A stretch of 64,000 nt of DNA. Source: Streptomyces sp. ML-6. Its GTDB lineage: Bacteria > Actinomycetota > Actinomycetes > Streptomycetales > Streptomycetaceae. The notes beneath the pieces were generated by a model, which ran no database searches, was not told where the DNA came from, and saw only the letters and a list, made by a program, of their open reading frames with translations. Below are positions 1 through 8,553 of this stretch, one piece after another (position 1 is the first letter of the stretch; every line of letters begins with the position of its first letter). A program made the position numbers and the translations under genes. Location of the stretch: positions 1,941,001 to 2,005,000 of the forward strand of contig NZ_JAOTIK010000001.1 of the NCBI RefSeq assembly GCF_030116705.1, written 5' to 3'.

Positions 1-210
1 CGGGCGGAGCGGGTGCGGGAGACGGACCGGCTGAGCGGGCTGGCCGGGCAGTGGGAGGCGAAGTACGGCCCCCGGTGGCACTTCGACGTCGAGGACGGCA
101 CGTTCGTGAACGCGGGGCACTCGGCGCTGGTGTTCGAGGTGCGGCCCCACAAGGCGTTCGGTTTCGGCAGGGGCGACCACTACAGCCAGACCCGGTGGCG
201 GTTCAGCTGA
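1..210 (+). CDS. Pyridoxamine 5'-phosphate oxidase family protein, C-terminal part
   Basis: The window opens inside this gene; frame 1 is open from base 1 to the TGA at 208-210, giving the last 69 residues. The tail (KAFGFGRGDHYSQTRWRF preceded by a VFEVRPHK strand) resembles the C-terminus of actinobacterial split-barrel flavin/F420-binding proteins annotated as pyridoxamine 5'-phosphate oxidase family. The active-site part lies outside the window, so substrate and cofactor cannot be judged. It converges on the next gene, with a GC hairpin between them. Family assignment rests on recognition of the tail only. Confidence 0.6.
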   Translation, partial: RAERVRETDRLSGLAGQWEAKYGPRWHFDVEDGTFVNAGHSALVFEVRPHKAFGFGRGDHYSQTRWRFS

Positions 211-211
211 C

Positions 212-244
212 CCGGTCCGGGCCCGGGGCTCGGACCCGGACCGG
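212..244. terminator. GC-rich hairpin between convergent genes
   Basis: Ten-base perfect inverted repeat, arms 212-221 (CCGGTCCGGG) and 235-244, loop of 13. It begins two bases after the stop of the partial first gene and could serve both convergent transcripts. No T-tract. Confidence 0.5.
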
Positions 245-302
245 TGGCCGGCGCGGGGTGGCTGCGGCCCCGTGCCGGACCCCGGTGACCGGGTCGGGCC
301 CG

Positions 303-1112
303 TCAGTGCCCGGTGGAGGGCGGGAGGGCCGGGCGGGTCGCGACGACGACGGTCGCGTACCGCTCCTCGGAGGTGACCACGCGCGGGATCAGACCGCTGC
401 GGGCCACGGTCTCCTCGGCCCGCGCCGCCTGCCGTTCGCTCGTCTCGACCAGCAGGTGCCCGCCCGGGGCCAGCCAGCGCGGGGCCTCGGCGGCGACCCG
501 GCGCAGGACGTCGAGGCCGTCCGCGCCGCCGTCGAGCGCCACCCTCGGTTCGTGGATGCGGGCCTCGGGCGGCAGCAGTTCGACGTCCTGGGTCGGTACG
601 TACGGCACGTTGGCCAGCAGGATCTCCACCCGGCCGCGCAGCGCGGCGGGCAGCGGGTCGAAGAGGTCGCCCTCGTGGACGCGGCCCACTGCGCCGAGGT
701 TGCGGCGGGCGCAGCGCACGGCGGCGGGTTCGACGTCGCAGGCGTGCAGTTCGACCCGGCCCAGCTTCGCGGCGAGCGCGGCGCCGAGGGCTCCCGAGCC
801 GCAGCAGAGGTCGACGACGACCGCCTCGGGGCCGGCGAGTGCGGCGGCCCGTTCCACCAGGAACTCGGTGCGGCGGCGGGGTACGAAGACGCCGGGGTCC
901 ACGGCGATCCGCAGACCGCTGAACTCGGCCCAGCCGAGGACGTGTTCCAGGGGGAGTCCGGCGGCCCGCCGTTCGACCATGGCCGCGAGGCTCGCGGGGT
1001 CGGGGGCGGTGGAGACGATCAACTCCGCCTCGTCCTCGGCGAATACGCAGCCTGCGGCGCGGAGCGCGGTGACGACGGCGGGGAGGGAGAGCGGTGGGGC
1101 GATGGTCGACAT
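303..1112 (-). CDS. Putative protein N(5)-glutamine methyltransferase (PrmC/HemK-like)
   Basis: SAM-dependent methyltransferase of 269 residues. It shows the HemK/PrmC layout: helical N-terminal part with PLEHVLGWAEF (54-64), PGVFVPRRRTE (73-83), SAM-binding motif I DLCCGSGALG (101-110), the catalytic loop NVPY (168-171, in place of the usual NPPY) and HEPRVALDGG (187-196). Known PrmC enzymes methylate the GGQ glutamine of peptide-chain release factors; the NVPY variant is common in a second actinobacterial paralogue group, so its substrate may be a different protein. It is monocistronic between a convergent neighbour and a 300-base spacer. ATG start; the upstream Shine-Dalgarno sequence is weak (GAAAGG about 12 bases away). 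Confidence 0.8.
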   Translation of the reverse strand: MSTIAPPLSLPAVVTALRAAGCVFAEDEAELIVSTAPDPASLAAMVERRAAGLPLEHVLGWAEFSGLRIAVDPGVFVPRRRTEFLVERAAALAGPEAVVVDLCCGSGALGAALAAKLGRVELHACDVEPAAVRCARRNLGAVGRVHEGDLFDPLPAALRGRVEILLANVPYVPTQDVELLPPEARIHEPRVALDGGADGLDVLRRVAAEAPRWLAPGGHLLVETSERQAARAEETVARSGLIPRVVTSEERYATVVVATRPALPPSTGH

Positions 1113-1416
1113 GGGAGCGGAGCCTTTCGGGGAAGCCGATGGGCGCTCCGCGGTCGACTACCTGGGGCCGACGCGACCCTGCGGGGTGAGCACCCGTTCT
1201 GATCCAGCGGTAATGGGTCTCACCTCCTCGGTCGTGGTCCCCCGTGGTGGGGATGCGTCACCTTACCCCATGCCCCGGCCGGTTCCCGCCGAGCCGGTCG
1301 AGGCGGTCCTCGACCGGATGTCCTGACGGTTCGACGGCACGGGACGACGGCGGGGGCGGCACCGCGCTCGGTGCCGCCCCCGCCGTGGTCGCCGTCCGTG
1401 CGTCCGTGGGCTCGGC
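1113..1416. other. Intergenic spacer with two stem-loops
   Basis: Contains no convincing gene. A bulged ten-pair stem lies between GGTGAG at about 1187 and CTCACC at about 1219-1226, upstream of the methyltransferase gene, where it could act in the leader. A long perfect hairpin (1349-1384) lies next to the end of the following leftward operon and is listed separately. Confidence 0.4.
1349..1384. terminator. Terminator of the metallophosphatase-MFS-propeller operon
   Basis: Perfect 15-base inverted repeat, arms 1349-1363 and 1370-1384, six-base loop, 33 bases past the stop of the last gene of the leftward operon. No T-tract, as is usual for streptomycete GC hairpins. Confidence 0.65.
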
Positions 1417-2469
1417 TCAGCGCGTCGTCGTGGTCGCCACCGCCACCGGTGACGAGCCGCCCTTCACCGCCATGCGGGGCTTGCCCGTCCCGTCCGCCGG
1501 TACGGTCCAGACGTCGCTCTTCCGACCGGATTCGCCCGGCAGTCCGTAGGCGAGCGTGTCGTCGTCCAGCCAGGCCGCCTGGTCGTCGACGCTGCGTTCC
1601 TCCGCGAGGGGTGTCTCGCGCATGGTCCGCAGGTCGAGCACGTACAGCCGCCAGGGCGCGGCCACGTCGTCGGAGACCTTCTTCTTGAAGGCCAGCCGGG
1701 TGTTGTCGGGCGACAGGGAGGGGCACTCGACGTTCTGCCGCAGCGCCTTCGCCGACCAGTCCCGCATGTTCCCCTCGACGAGGTACGTGCGGCCCTTGGT
1801 GGAGACGGTCGCGTAGAAGCGGTTGTCGTCGCGGGCGAAGGTCACCCCCCAGTAGTTGACGTCGGGGGCGTGGTAGCGGGCGCCGTCGATGGTGAGGGGG
1901 AGGGTCTCGATGGACTTGATGAGGTAGCCGGTGCGCAGGTCGAGGATGGCGGTGCGGGTCGAGAAGGCCGTGGTGGCGTACGAGTCGCCGGTCGTGAACA
2001 CCGTCCAGGACAGCATCCGCCCGGAGGCGGAGACCCGGGCCCGGTTGGGAATGCCCGGCACGGTGATCCGGCGCTTCTCGCGCAGCCGACGGTCGAGGAC
2101 GATCGCCTGCGTCCTCGGCAGCACCCCGGGCTTGGCCCGCAGACAGAGCGCGCCGTCGCCGGAGGCGTAGAACCGGTCGCAGGCGGGTCCGCCGGGGGTG
2201 CGGGCCTCGGTGGCGGAGGTGCGGGCCGCGGTGGCGGGGGCCATCGGCCGGTGCGCGACCCGGCCGGTGTCGGTGTCCCGGAAGTACAGGGCGGGCCCGT
2301 CGAGCACGAACGAGGCGTCGGCCTCGGCCTGTCCGCCCCCCGTCCGGCGCTCCGCGTGCATCACGTACCCGACGGAGCCGCCCGTGAGGAGCAGCACCGC
2401 GGCCACCACGACGGCGATGCGGGCCCGGGGCCCCAGCGGGGCCGCGGGGCGCGGGAACCTGATTCTCAT
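1417..2469 (-). CDS. Membrane-anchored TolB-like beta-propeller protein
   Basis: 350-residue protein with a basic N-terminus, one transmembrane or uncleaved signal segment (about 17-36) and an extracytoplasmic domain. Repeating blades with Asp-Leu-Arg-Thr strand ends (ILDLRTGYLI, VLDLRTMRETPL), SPDNTRLAF and DDDTLAYGL are typical of TolB/WD40-like propellers. The ATG at 2469 overlaps the TGA of the upstream MFS gene as ATGA, which implies translational coupling and fixes the start; a longer in-frame extension would lie inside that gene. No enzymatic motif is visible. It probably binds something outside the membrane as part of the three-gene operon; the ligand is unknown. Confidence 0.72.
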   Translation of the reverse strand: MRIRFPRPAAPLGPRARIAVVVAAVLLLTGGSVGYVMHAERRTGGGQAEADASFVLDGPALYFRDTDTGRVAHRPMAPATAARTSATEARTPGGPACDRFYASGDGALCLRAKPGVLPRTQAIVLDRRLREKRRITVPGIPNRARVSASGRMLSWTVFTTGDSYATTAFSTRTAILDLRTGYLIKSIETLPLTIDGARYHAPDVNYWGVTFARDDNRFYATVSTKGRTYLVEGNMRDWSAKALRQNVECPSLSPDNTRLAFKKKVSDDVAAPWRLYVLDLRTMRETPLAEERSVDDQAAWLDDDTLAYGLPGESGRKSDVWTVPADGTGKPRMAVKGGSSPVAVATTTTR

Positions 2470-3773
2470 GCGGTCCGCCTCTCGGAGTTCCGGTTTCCCG
2501 GCTCCGCGGGAGCCGGGGAGTCGTGCGGGGTGCGCGGGGTGCGCGGCAGCAGTGCCCAGCCGGCCGCGAGTGCGGCGAGCAGGACCGCCGTCGCCGTCCA
2601 CAGCGCGGGGCCCTCCCCCCACAGCGTCCACGCGGCGCCGAAGCCCGCCGCGGCGAGCATCCGCGCCAGGGCCTGGCCGGTCTGGAGCAGCGCGAGTCCG
2701 CCCGCCCTGCCGTCGGCGGGCAGGACGGGCCCGGCGAGGGCCATCAGCACCCCGTCGGTGGTGGCGTAGAAGACGCCCAGCAGGACGAGGACGGGGGCCA
2801 GGAGCAGCAGGGCCGGTCCGCCGAAGGGGGCGAGGAGGGTGGCGTACACGCCGAGCAGCGCGAGGTGCCCGTACAGGAACGGCAACCGCCGTCCGACCCG
2901 GTCCGCGATCCGGCCCGCCGGGATCGCGAGCAGCAGGTAGCAGGCCGCCGCGCCGAGCGGCAGCAGCGGGAACCAGCCGACGGGGAGGTCGAGGCGGCGC
3001 TGGAGCAGGAGGTAGACGAAGGAGTCCCCGATGGTCGCGGCGCCGAGCAGGGCGGCGGCCGCGAGGATGCGCCGGAAGGCGGGGTCGCGGAGCGCCTCGA
3101 ACATCTTGCGGGTGCGCCGGGCCGGTTTCACCGGCGGCGCCGGGGGGTGGCCGGGCACGTACAGGACCAGGAGCAGCACCCCGAGCAGGCCGATGCAGAA
3201 GCTGACGACGAACACCGCGTCGTAGGCGTCCGCGGTGACCCAGAGCAGGGCGAACGCGGCGAGCGGGCCGAGCAGCGCGCCGGTGGTGTCCATCGCCCGG
3301 TGCACGCCGAAGGACCGGCCGAGCGTCTCGGGCGGGCTGCTCAGGGTGATCAGCGCGTCGCGGGGCGCCGTGCGGATGCCCTTGCCGACCCGGTCGGTGG
3401 CCAGGGCCGCCGCGATGCCCGCGGTGGCGCCGCCCGCGAGGAGCAGGCCGAGCCGGGAGAGGGCGGAGAGGGCGTAGCCGAGGCCGGCAACCTGTTTGTG
3501 TCCGCGCCCGCGGTCGGCGGCGTGTCCGCCGAGCAGCCGCACGATGGCCGCGGCGCCGTTGAACAGGCCGTCCAGGAAGCCGAATTGGAGGGGGGAGAGA
3601 CCCAGTCCGAGGACCAGGTAGAGCGGCAGCACCGCGGTGACCATCTCGGAGGAGATGTCGGTGACGAGGCTGACCGTGCCGAGTGCGAGGACGGTGCCGG
3701 GGACGCGTCGGCCCGCTCCGCCGGTGCGGGGCGGGGCCGGCGCGTCCCGGTGCCCTGTGGTGGCCAGGTACAT
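2466..3773 (-). CDS. MFS transporter
   Basis: 435 residues with about 12 hydrophobic segments. The first loop carries GLLDG-like and GGHAADRGRGHKQ (MFS motif A), and a DRVGKGIRTAPRDALI segment after helix 4 is characteristic of a bacterial MFS subgroup with conserved GKGIR and PRDALI. The C-terminal half repeats motif A (GRIADRVGRRLPFLYG). Substrate cannot be told from sequence. Its ATG overlaps the stop of the upstream metallophosphatase by one base (TGATG) and its stop overlaps the next start by four, so all three products are probably made together. A phosphate-ester product or a sugar released by the phosphatase is one possible cargo; this is inference. Confidence 0.82.
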   Translation of the reverse strand: MYLATTGHRDAPAPPRTGGAGRRVPGTVLALGTVSLVTDISSEMVTAVLPLYLVLGLGLSPLQFGFLDGLFNGAAAIVRLLGGHAADRGRGHKQVAGLGYALSALSRLGLLLAGGATAGIAAALATDRVGKGIRTAPRDALITLSSPPETLGRSFGVHRAMDTTGALLGPLAAFALLWVTADAYDAVFVVSFCIGLLGVLLLVLYVPGHPPAPPVKPARRTRKMFEALRDPAFRRILAAAALLGAATIGDSFVYLLLQRRLDLPVGWFPLLPLGAAACYLLLAIPAGRIADRVGRRLPFLYGHLALLGVYATLLAPFGGPALLLLAPVLVLLGVFYATTDGVLMALAGPVLPADGRAGGLALLQTGQALARMLAAAGFGAAWTLWGEGPALWTATAVLLAALAAGWALLPRTPRTPHDSPAPAEPGNRNSERRTA

Positions 3774-5119
3774 CAGTGGCAGGAGTACTTCGGTCCGGCG
3801 TCCTTGACCTTGCCGTCGGTGCCGACGTAGCTCCAGGTGTAGTCGGTGTCGGTGAAGTCCAGCTTCAGGACGCCGTATTCACCGCTGATCCGCTTCTGGC
3901 TGTTGGGCTGGACCTCCTCGATGGGGTACGGCTCGGCGCCGCCCATCCCGCCGATGATCTCGGTGATGCCGTCCGCGGTGACCTTGCCGTCGGGGTTCTG
4001 CGGGGCGAAGCGCTCGTAGTGGTGGTCGTGCCCGTTGAGCACGAGGTCGGCCTTGGCGCCGTACAGGAGCTTCCAGACCGGCCGGCTGACCGGGTCGTTG
4101 CCGTGGCCGCCCGAGGAGTACAGCGGGTGGTGCCAGATCGCGGCGATGCACGCCTTGCTGTTCTTGGCGAGGTCGGCCTTGAGCCAGTCGATCTGGGCGC
4201 TCTGGTCGAAGGAGTTGGAGTCGAGGGCGATGAAGTGCCAGTTGCCCTCGTCGAAGCTGTAGTAGCTCTTGCCCTGGGGGTAGGCGATCGAGCCGTAGTA
4301 CGCCTTGTAGCCGGCCAGCGAACCGGCCGGGTCGTACGTCTCGTGGTTGCCGGGCACCGGGTGCGTCTTGTTCTTGAAGACGCCCCAGGTCTTGTCGTAG
4401 TAGGCGCGGTAGTCGGAGATCCGGGCGTCGTCGTACTGGTTGTCGCCCATCGTCAGATAGAACTTGGGGTTGAGCTTCTGGGCCAGCGCGGCGGTCTTGG
4501 GGTGGGCGCAGTCGCTGTCGGAGGCGGTGCACTGGGCGGCGATGTCACCGGCGGCGACCACGGTGAAGGCCCCGGTGGGCTGGGGCGTTTCGCCGAGGGT
4601 GCCGTACACCTCGACCTCGTACAGCGAGTAGCCGTAGGAGGTGCCGCGCGCGGTGCCGTACACGCGCAGGTAGCGGCCCTTGCCGGTGAGGGAGGACCAC
4701 TCGTCGGTACCGCCGTCGCCGGCCGTCTCGGCGGCGAGCCGGGTCCAGCTGGTGCCGTCGGCGGAGACCTCGATCCGGTACGCCTCGGCGTAGGCGTCCT
4801 CCCAGTCCAGCCGCACCCGCGTGATGTCGGCGGGGGCCCCGAGGTCGACGCTCAGCCACTGCGGGTCCTCGCCCTCGGCGCTGGCCCAGCGGGTGTCGGG
4901 GTCGCCGTCGAAGGCGTTCTGCGGACCGTACTGGGAGTCCTCCTCGGAGGACGAGGTGGCGGTCTTGCCGCGCGAGATGAGCGGGTCCTCGGCGGCGCCG
5001 GCCCGGTCGGGGTGGGCGAATGTCAGGCTGCCGGCGAGCAGCAGCACGGCGGCGACGACCATGCCGACCGTACGGCGCTTCGCGGGTGGGGTGAGGGGAA
5101 CTGAGCCGTTCGGGTGCAT
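3773..5119 (-). CDS. Secreted metallophosphatase with F5/8 type C (discoidin) domain
   Basis: 448 residues. An N-terminal signal (basic, then hydrophobic 19-35, AGAAE cleavage region near 43) precedes a discoidin-type domain (about 47-175, with NAFDGDPDTRW) and a calcineurin-like phosphoesterase domain: GDIA (191), GDNQYDD (225), GNHET (257), WHHPL (329) and GHDHHYER (363) give the full set of metal ligands. The discoidin domain suggests binding to a carbohydrate or surface polymer. The ATG at 5119 is chosen over upstream ATGs because AGGAG lies seven bases before it and the signal peptide begins there. First gene of an operon whose members overlap by one and four bases. Confidence 0.85.
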   Translation of the reverse strand: MHPNGSVPLTPPAKRRTVGMVVAAVLLLAGSLTFAHPDRAGAAEDPLISRGKTATSSSEEDSQYGPQNAFDGDPDTRWASAEGEDPQWLSVDLGAPADITRVRLDWEDAYAEAYRIEVSADGTSWTRLAAETAGDGGTDEWSSLTGKGRYLRVYGTARGTSYGYSLYEVEVYGTLGETPQPTGAFTVVAAGDIAAQCTASDSDCAHPKTAALAQKLNPKFYLTMGDNQYDDARISDYRAYYDKTWGVFKNKTHPVPGNHETYDPAGSLAGYKAYYGSIAYPQGKSYYSFDEGNWHFIALDSNSFDQSAQIDWLKADLAKNSKACIAAIWHHPLYSSGGHGNDPVSRPVWKLLYGAKADLVLNGHDHHYERFAPQNPDGKVTADGITEIIGGMGGAEPYPIEEVQPNSQKRISGEYGVLKLDFTDTDYTWSYVGTDGKVKDAGPKYSCH

Positions 5120-5384
5120 CCCTGGACTCCTGGCCTTGTGGGGGTGGCGAGAGCTGGGCATCAGTGCTGACCCGTCCCGGCCCGCGTACGGGCAGGGCGG
5201 GATCGTGGTGGCCGGGCCAGAGCTCTCACTGAGCGCGTCATGCCCGCGGTGCGGGGCACCGCGCCAGGCCACCGCCGGGAATGCTAGCGAACAGTAAACT
5301 TTCCTACCAGTCCTTCAACTCCCTTTAATCCGCACCGAATTCAGCCCTCGCACACCCGTTTGCACCCGTCGGCGCGAGGGCATG
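5120..5384. promoter_or_regulatory. Upstream region of the metallophosphatase operon
   Basis: About 265 bases without a gene. The part near 5285-5345 is unusually A+T-rich for this genome and is the likely promoter zone of the leftward operon; I could not settle on a -35/-10 pair. A phosphate-control box would make sense but no clear GTTCACC repeat is visible. Confidence 0.35.
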
Positions 5385-5432
5385 AAAAACGGCTTCGGGC
5401 CGACGGTTTCCGCACCGTCGGCCCGAAGCCGT
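5385..5432 (-). terminator. Strong intrinsic terminator of the glutamine synthetase-like gene
   Basis: Perfect 18-base inverted repeat, arms 5389-5406 and 5415-5432, loop of eight. Read on the minus strand the stem is followed by five T residues (A-run 5385-5389), so this is a textbook rho-independent terminator about 100 bases past the stop. The intervening stretch 5434-5533 holds two diverged copies of a roughly 26-base GGAACCAC..CCCGCCCG repeat. Confidence 0.85.
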
Positions 5433-5533
5433 CCACACCCGTCGCCCCGAGGCCGCTCACGCCTGCCGGACCGGAACCACCCCCGCCCGGCGGGCCGGAA
5501 CCACTCCCGCCCGCCGGGTCGGACCGGCCCCGG

Positions 5534-6895
5534 TCACAGCACCGGCAGCAGGTTCTTCAGCTCGAAGGCGGTGACCTCGCTGCGGTACTCCTCCCACTCC
5601 TGCTTCTTGTTGCGCAGGAAGAAGTCGAAGACGTGTTCGCCCAGCGTCTCGGCGACCAGTTCGCTCTTCTCCATCAGCGAGATCGCCTCGCCCAGGTTCT
5701 GCGGCAGCGGCTCGATGCCCATCGCGCGGCGTTCCGCGTCGGACAGCGCCCAGACGTCGTCGTCGGCGCCGGCCGGGAGTTCGTAGCTCTCCTCGATGCC
5801 CTTGAGGCCCGCGGCCAGGAGCACCGCGTACGTCAGGTAGGGGTTGGCGCCGGAGTCGATGGAGCGGACCTCGACGCGGGAGGAGCCGGTCTTGCCGGGC
5901 TTGTACATCGGGACGCGGATGAGGGCGGAGCGGTTGTTGTGGCCCCAGCAGATGTACGAGGGGGCCTCGCCGCCGGCGCCCGCGGCGCGGGAGGAGCCGC
6001 CCCAGATGCGCTTGTAGGAGTTGACCCACTGGTTGGTGACGGCGGAGATCTCCGCGGCGTGGGTGAGCAGCCCGGCGATGAAGGAGCGGCCGACCTTGGA
6101 CAGTTGGTACTCGGCGCCCGACTCGTAGAAGGCGTTGCGGTCGCCCTCGAAGAGGGAGAGGTGGGTGTGCATGCCCGAACCGGGGTACTCCGAGAACGGC
6201 TTCGGCATGAACGTCGCCTGCACGCCCTGCTCCAGCGCGACCTGCTTCATCACCAGGCGGAAGGTCATGATGTTGTCGGCGGTGGAGAGCGCGTCCGCGT
6301 ACCGCAGGTCGATCTCCTGCTGGCCGGGGGCGCCCTCGTGGTGGCTGAACTCGACCGAGATGCCCATGGATTCGAGCATGGTGATCGCCTGGCGGCGGAA
6401 GTCCATGCCGACGTTCTGCGGGGTGTGGTCGAAGTAGCCGGAACTGTCGGCGGGGGTGGGGCGGCTGCCGTCGACCGGCTTGTCCTTGAGCAGGAAGAAC
6501 TCGATCTCCGGGTGGGTGTAGAAGGTGAAGCCCAGGTCGGAGGTCTTGGCGAGGATGCGCTTGAGGACGTAGCGCGGGTCGGCGAAGGACGGCGAGCCGT
6601 CCGGCATGAGGATGTCGCAGAACATCCGGGCCGTGCCGGGGGCCTCCGCGCGCCAGGGCAGGATCTGGAACGTTCCCGGGTCCGGCTTGGCGATCATGTC
6701 GGACTCGTACACCCGGGCGAAGCCCTCGATGGCCGAGCCGTCGAAACCGATCCCCTCGTCGAACGCCTGCTCCAGCTCGGCGGGGGCGACGGCGACGGAC
6801 TTGAGGTAGCCGAGGACATCGGTGAACCACAGCCGTACGAAGCGGATGTCGCGCTCCTCAAGCGTCCTGAGGACGAATTCCTGCTGCTTGTCCAT
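5534..6895 (-). CDS. glnA2: Glutamine synthetase-like enzyme, GlnA2 type
   Basis: 453-residue type I glutamine synthetase fold. Visible are the beta-grasp N-terminus with GFDGSAIEGF, the HPEIEFFLL glutamate/metal segment, the NxGGxHTHxSL-like block (GSGMHTHLSL), the NNRSALIRVP ATP/glutamate block and the SSRVEVRS arginine motif. The adenylylation motif NLYDLPPE of GSI-beta enzymes is replaced by ESYELPAG, so Tyr-adenylylation control is not expected. The N-terminus MDKQQEFVLRTLEERDIRF matches what I recall of S. coelicolor GlnA2, described as a gamma-glutamylpolyamine synthetase rather than an ammonium-assimilating enzyme; that activity is inferred here. ATG at 6895 has AAGGA eight bases upstream; a longer upstream extension is unlikely. 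Confidence 0.88.
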   Translation of the reverse strand: MDKQQEFVLRTLEERDIRFVRLWFTDVLGYLKSVAVAPAELEQAFDEGIGFDGSAIEGFARVYESDMIAKPDPGTFQILPWRAEAPGTARMFCDILMPDGSPSFADPRYVLKRILAKTSDLGFTFYTHPEIEFFLLKDKPVDGSRPTPADSSGYFDHTPQNVGMDFRRQAITMLESMGISVEFSHHEGAPGQQEIDLRYADALSTADNIMTFRLVMKQVALEQGVQATFMPKPFSEYPGSGMHTHLSLFEGDRNAFYESGAEYQLSKVGRSFIAGLLTHAAEISAVTNQWVNSYKRIWGGSSRAAGAGGEAPSYICWGHNNRSALIRVPMYKPGKTGSSRVEVRSIDSGANPYLTYAVLLAAGLKGIEESYELPAGADDDVWALSDAERRAMGIEPLPQNLGEAISLMEKSELVAETLGEHVFDFFLRNKKQEWEEYRSEVTAFELKNLLPVL

Positions 6896-6971
6896 AGCCA
6901 CATCCTTGCAGTTCAGACGGTCCGTGCACCACCGCCCGGGGTAGGGAGGAACTCCAGTATCACGACCCGGG

Positions 6972-6987
6972 ATTTCACCCAGATTAC
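6972..6987 (-). promoter_or_regulatory. Possible GlnR-type half-site before glnA2
   Basis: On the minus strand the bases read GTAAT-N6-GAAAT, which resembles the a/b-box arrangement (GTnAC-N6-GAAAC) bound by the actinobacterial nitrogen regulator GlnR. It lies about 75 bases upstream of the glnA2 start. Two mismatches at the outer C positions and only one a/b pair keep confidence low. Confidence 0.3.
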
Positions 6988-7136
6988 GCACACGACGTGA
7001 GATGGAGCACCCGGCCACCCACTACGATCGGCGGCCGTGGCACGCGCGGGGCGGAGCGGCTTCGCAACGGCCCCGCACGCGCCCGTTCCCATGATCGACA
7101 GCCGCCCCCGCCCCCTTCCCAGAAGGATCTGACGCC

Positions 7137-7823
7137 ATGAGCTTCGTTCCCGGGCCCCACCCGCAGCAGCCGCACGACGCCCACCGCGCGCGGCAGCGCC
7201 GCGACCGCGCCCTGGCCATAGGGCTGAGCGTGCTCGTCGTCGCGGGCCTGGTCGGTTTCGGCTCGTACCTGGTGCTGAACACGTCCGAGGCGTCGGAGCA
7301 GAAGCAGGGGGCCGTGGCCGGGGCCGAGGACGGCAAGGCGCCCGCGGAGGGTCAGCAGGGGAAGCCGGACGACGGCCCGATCGAGGGACTGCGGACGTGG
7401 GACGCGGAGAAGCTGACCCGCGACCACGTCACCACCCCCGTCACGTACCCGATGAAGCCCCCGGTCGGGGGTGACCACAACCCCGTTTGGATGAACTGCG
7501 ACGGCGAGGTGTACGAGAAGGCGATCCCCGACGTGAACGCCGTGCACTCGCTGGAGCACGGCTCCGTCTGGGTGACGTACACCGGCGAGGCGCCGGCAGC
7601 CGACGTGGCGAAGCTCGCCGAACGGGTCGGCAGGACGCCGTACTCGCTGATGAGCCCGTACGAGGGCCAGAGCGGGACGATCATGCTGAGTGCCTGGGGC
7701 AACCAGCTGACGGTGGACGGCGCCGACGATCCGCGGGTCGGCCAGTTCTTCGAGAAGTTCGTGCAAGGGCCGCAGACGCCCGAGCCCGGTGCGACGTGCT
7801 CGGGCGGGCTGGGGACGCCGTGA
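7137..7823 (+). CDS. DUF3105 domain membrane protein
   Basis: 228 residues: short cytoplasmic N-terminus, one transmembrane segment (about 28-46), a charged linker, then a DUF3105 domain from about 80 with PVTYPMKPPVGGDHNPVWMNCDGEVYEK and SLEHGSVWVTY. The conserved His residues (GGDHN, LEHG) and Cys could bind metal, but the family has no established function that I know. GAAGGA lies nine bases before the ATG. The next gene, DUF305, starts inside its stop codon (GTGA overlap); this pair is commonly co-encoded in Streptomyces and probably works together outside the membrane. Confidence 0.85.
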   Translation: MSFVPGPHPQQPHDAHRARQRRDRALAIGLSVLVVAGLVGFGSYLVLNTSEASEQKQGAVAGAEDGKAPAEGQQGKPDDGPIEGLRTWDAEKLTRDHVTTPVTYPMKPPVGGDHNPVWMNCDGEVYEKAIPDVNAVHSLEHGSVWVTYTGEAPAADVAKLAERVGRTPYSLMSPYEGQSGTIMLSAWGNQLTVDGADDPRVGQFFEKFVQGPQTPEPGATCSGGLGTP

Positions 7824-8545
7824 CCGCCCCACGGCCCGGCCGGCGCGTCCGGTGGGCGGTGGGCTCCGTCGCGGCGCTCGCCCTGTTGTGCGCGGGGGCG
7901 GCGACGGTCGCCGCCGCGCGGGACGACGGGGCGCGGCACCCGGGACACCACGCCACCGCCGGTGCTCCGGGCACGCCCGCGACGGACTCGGCGGACGCCG
8001 GTTTCGCCCGCGACATGGCGGTCCACCACCAGCAGGCCGTGGAGATGTCCTTCGTCGTGCGCGACCGCACGCGGGACGAGGAGGTGCGCCTGCTCGCGTA
8101 CGACATCGCCAACACGCAGGCCAACCAGCGCGGCATGCTGCTCGGCTGGCTGGACCTGTGGGAGCTGCCGAGGACGACGGCCGGGCAGGAGCCGATGGGC
8201 TGGATGACGGGCGGCGGGCACGAGGGGCACGCGAGGAACGGCGCGGCTGGGGGCACGGGGACCGCCGGTCACCGGGCCCACGACGGACCGCTCATGCCCG
8301 GCATGGCCACCAGGGCCGAACTGGCCCGGCTCCGCACGGCGAGCGGCAGGGCGGCCGAGGTCCTGTACCTCCAACTGATGACCGACCACCACAAGGGCGG
8401 CGTCGACATGGCCCGCGGCTGCGCCCGGCTGTGCACGGTGAAGGCGGAGAAGCGGCTCGCCCGCGGAATGGTCGCCGCCCAGCAGTCCGAGCTGGACGCG
8501 ATGGCCGACATGCTGAAAGCACGCGGGGCCGGACCCCGGTCCTGA
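7820..8545 (+). CDS. DUF305 domain protein, membrane-anchored or secreted
   Basis: 241 residues starting with a GTG that overlaps the stop of the DUF3105 gene. A signal/anchor segment (about 10-30) is followed by a His-rich linker and a ferritin-like DUF305 helical domain with two repeats of the family motif: MAVHHQQAVEMS and MTDHHKGGVDMA. Many Met and His residues (GHEGHARNG, MPGMATR, MADMLK) suggest metal binding, and DUF305 proteins are often found near copper genes; a multicopper oxidase lies 1.1 kb downstream. Role inferred, not shown. Confidence 0.85.
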   Translation: MTAPRPGRRVRWAVGSVAALALLCAGAATVAAARDDGARHPGHHATAGAPGTPATDSADAGFARDMAVHHQQAVEMSFVVRDRTRDEEVRLLAYDIANTQANQRGMLLGWLDLWELPRTTAGQEPMGWMTGGGHEGHARNGAAGGTGTAGHRAHDGPLMPGMATRAELARLRTASGRAAEVLYLQLMTDHHKGGVDMARGCARLCTVKAEKRLARGMVAAQQSELDAMADMLKARGAGPRS

Positions 8546-8553
8546 GGGGCTCC

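Noticed and set aside
5120..5272. Longer N-terminus for the secreted metallophosphatase
   Set aside because: AGGAG is correctly spaced only for the ATG at 5119 and the signal peptide begins there.
6896..7018. 41-residue N-terminal extension of the glutamine synthetase
   Set aside because: AAGGA fits the ATG at 6895 and the protein then starts as in known GlnA2.
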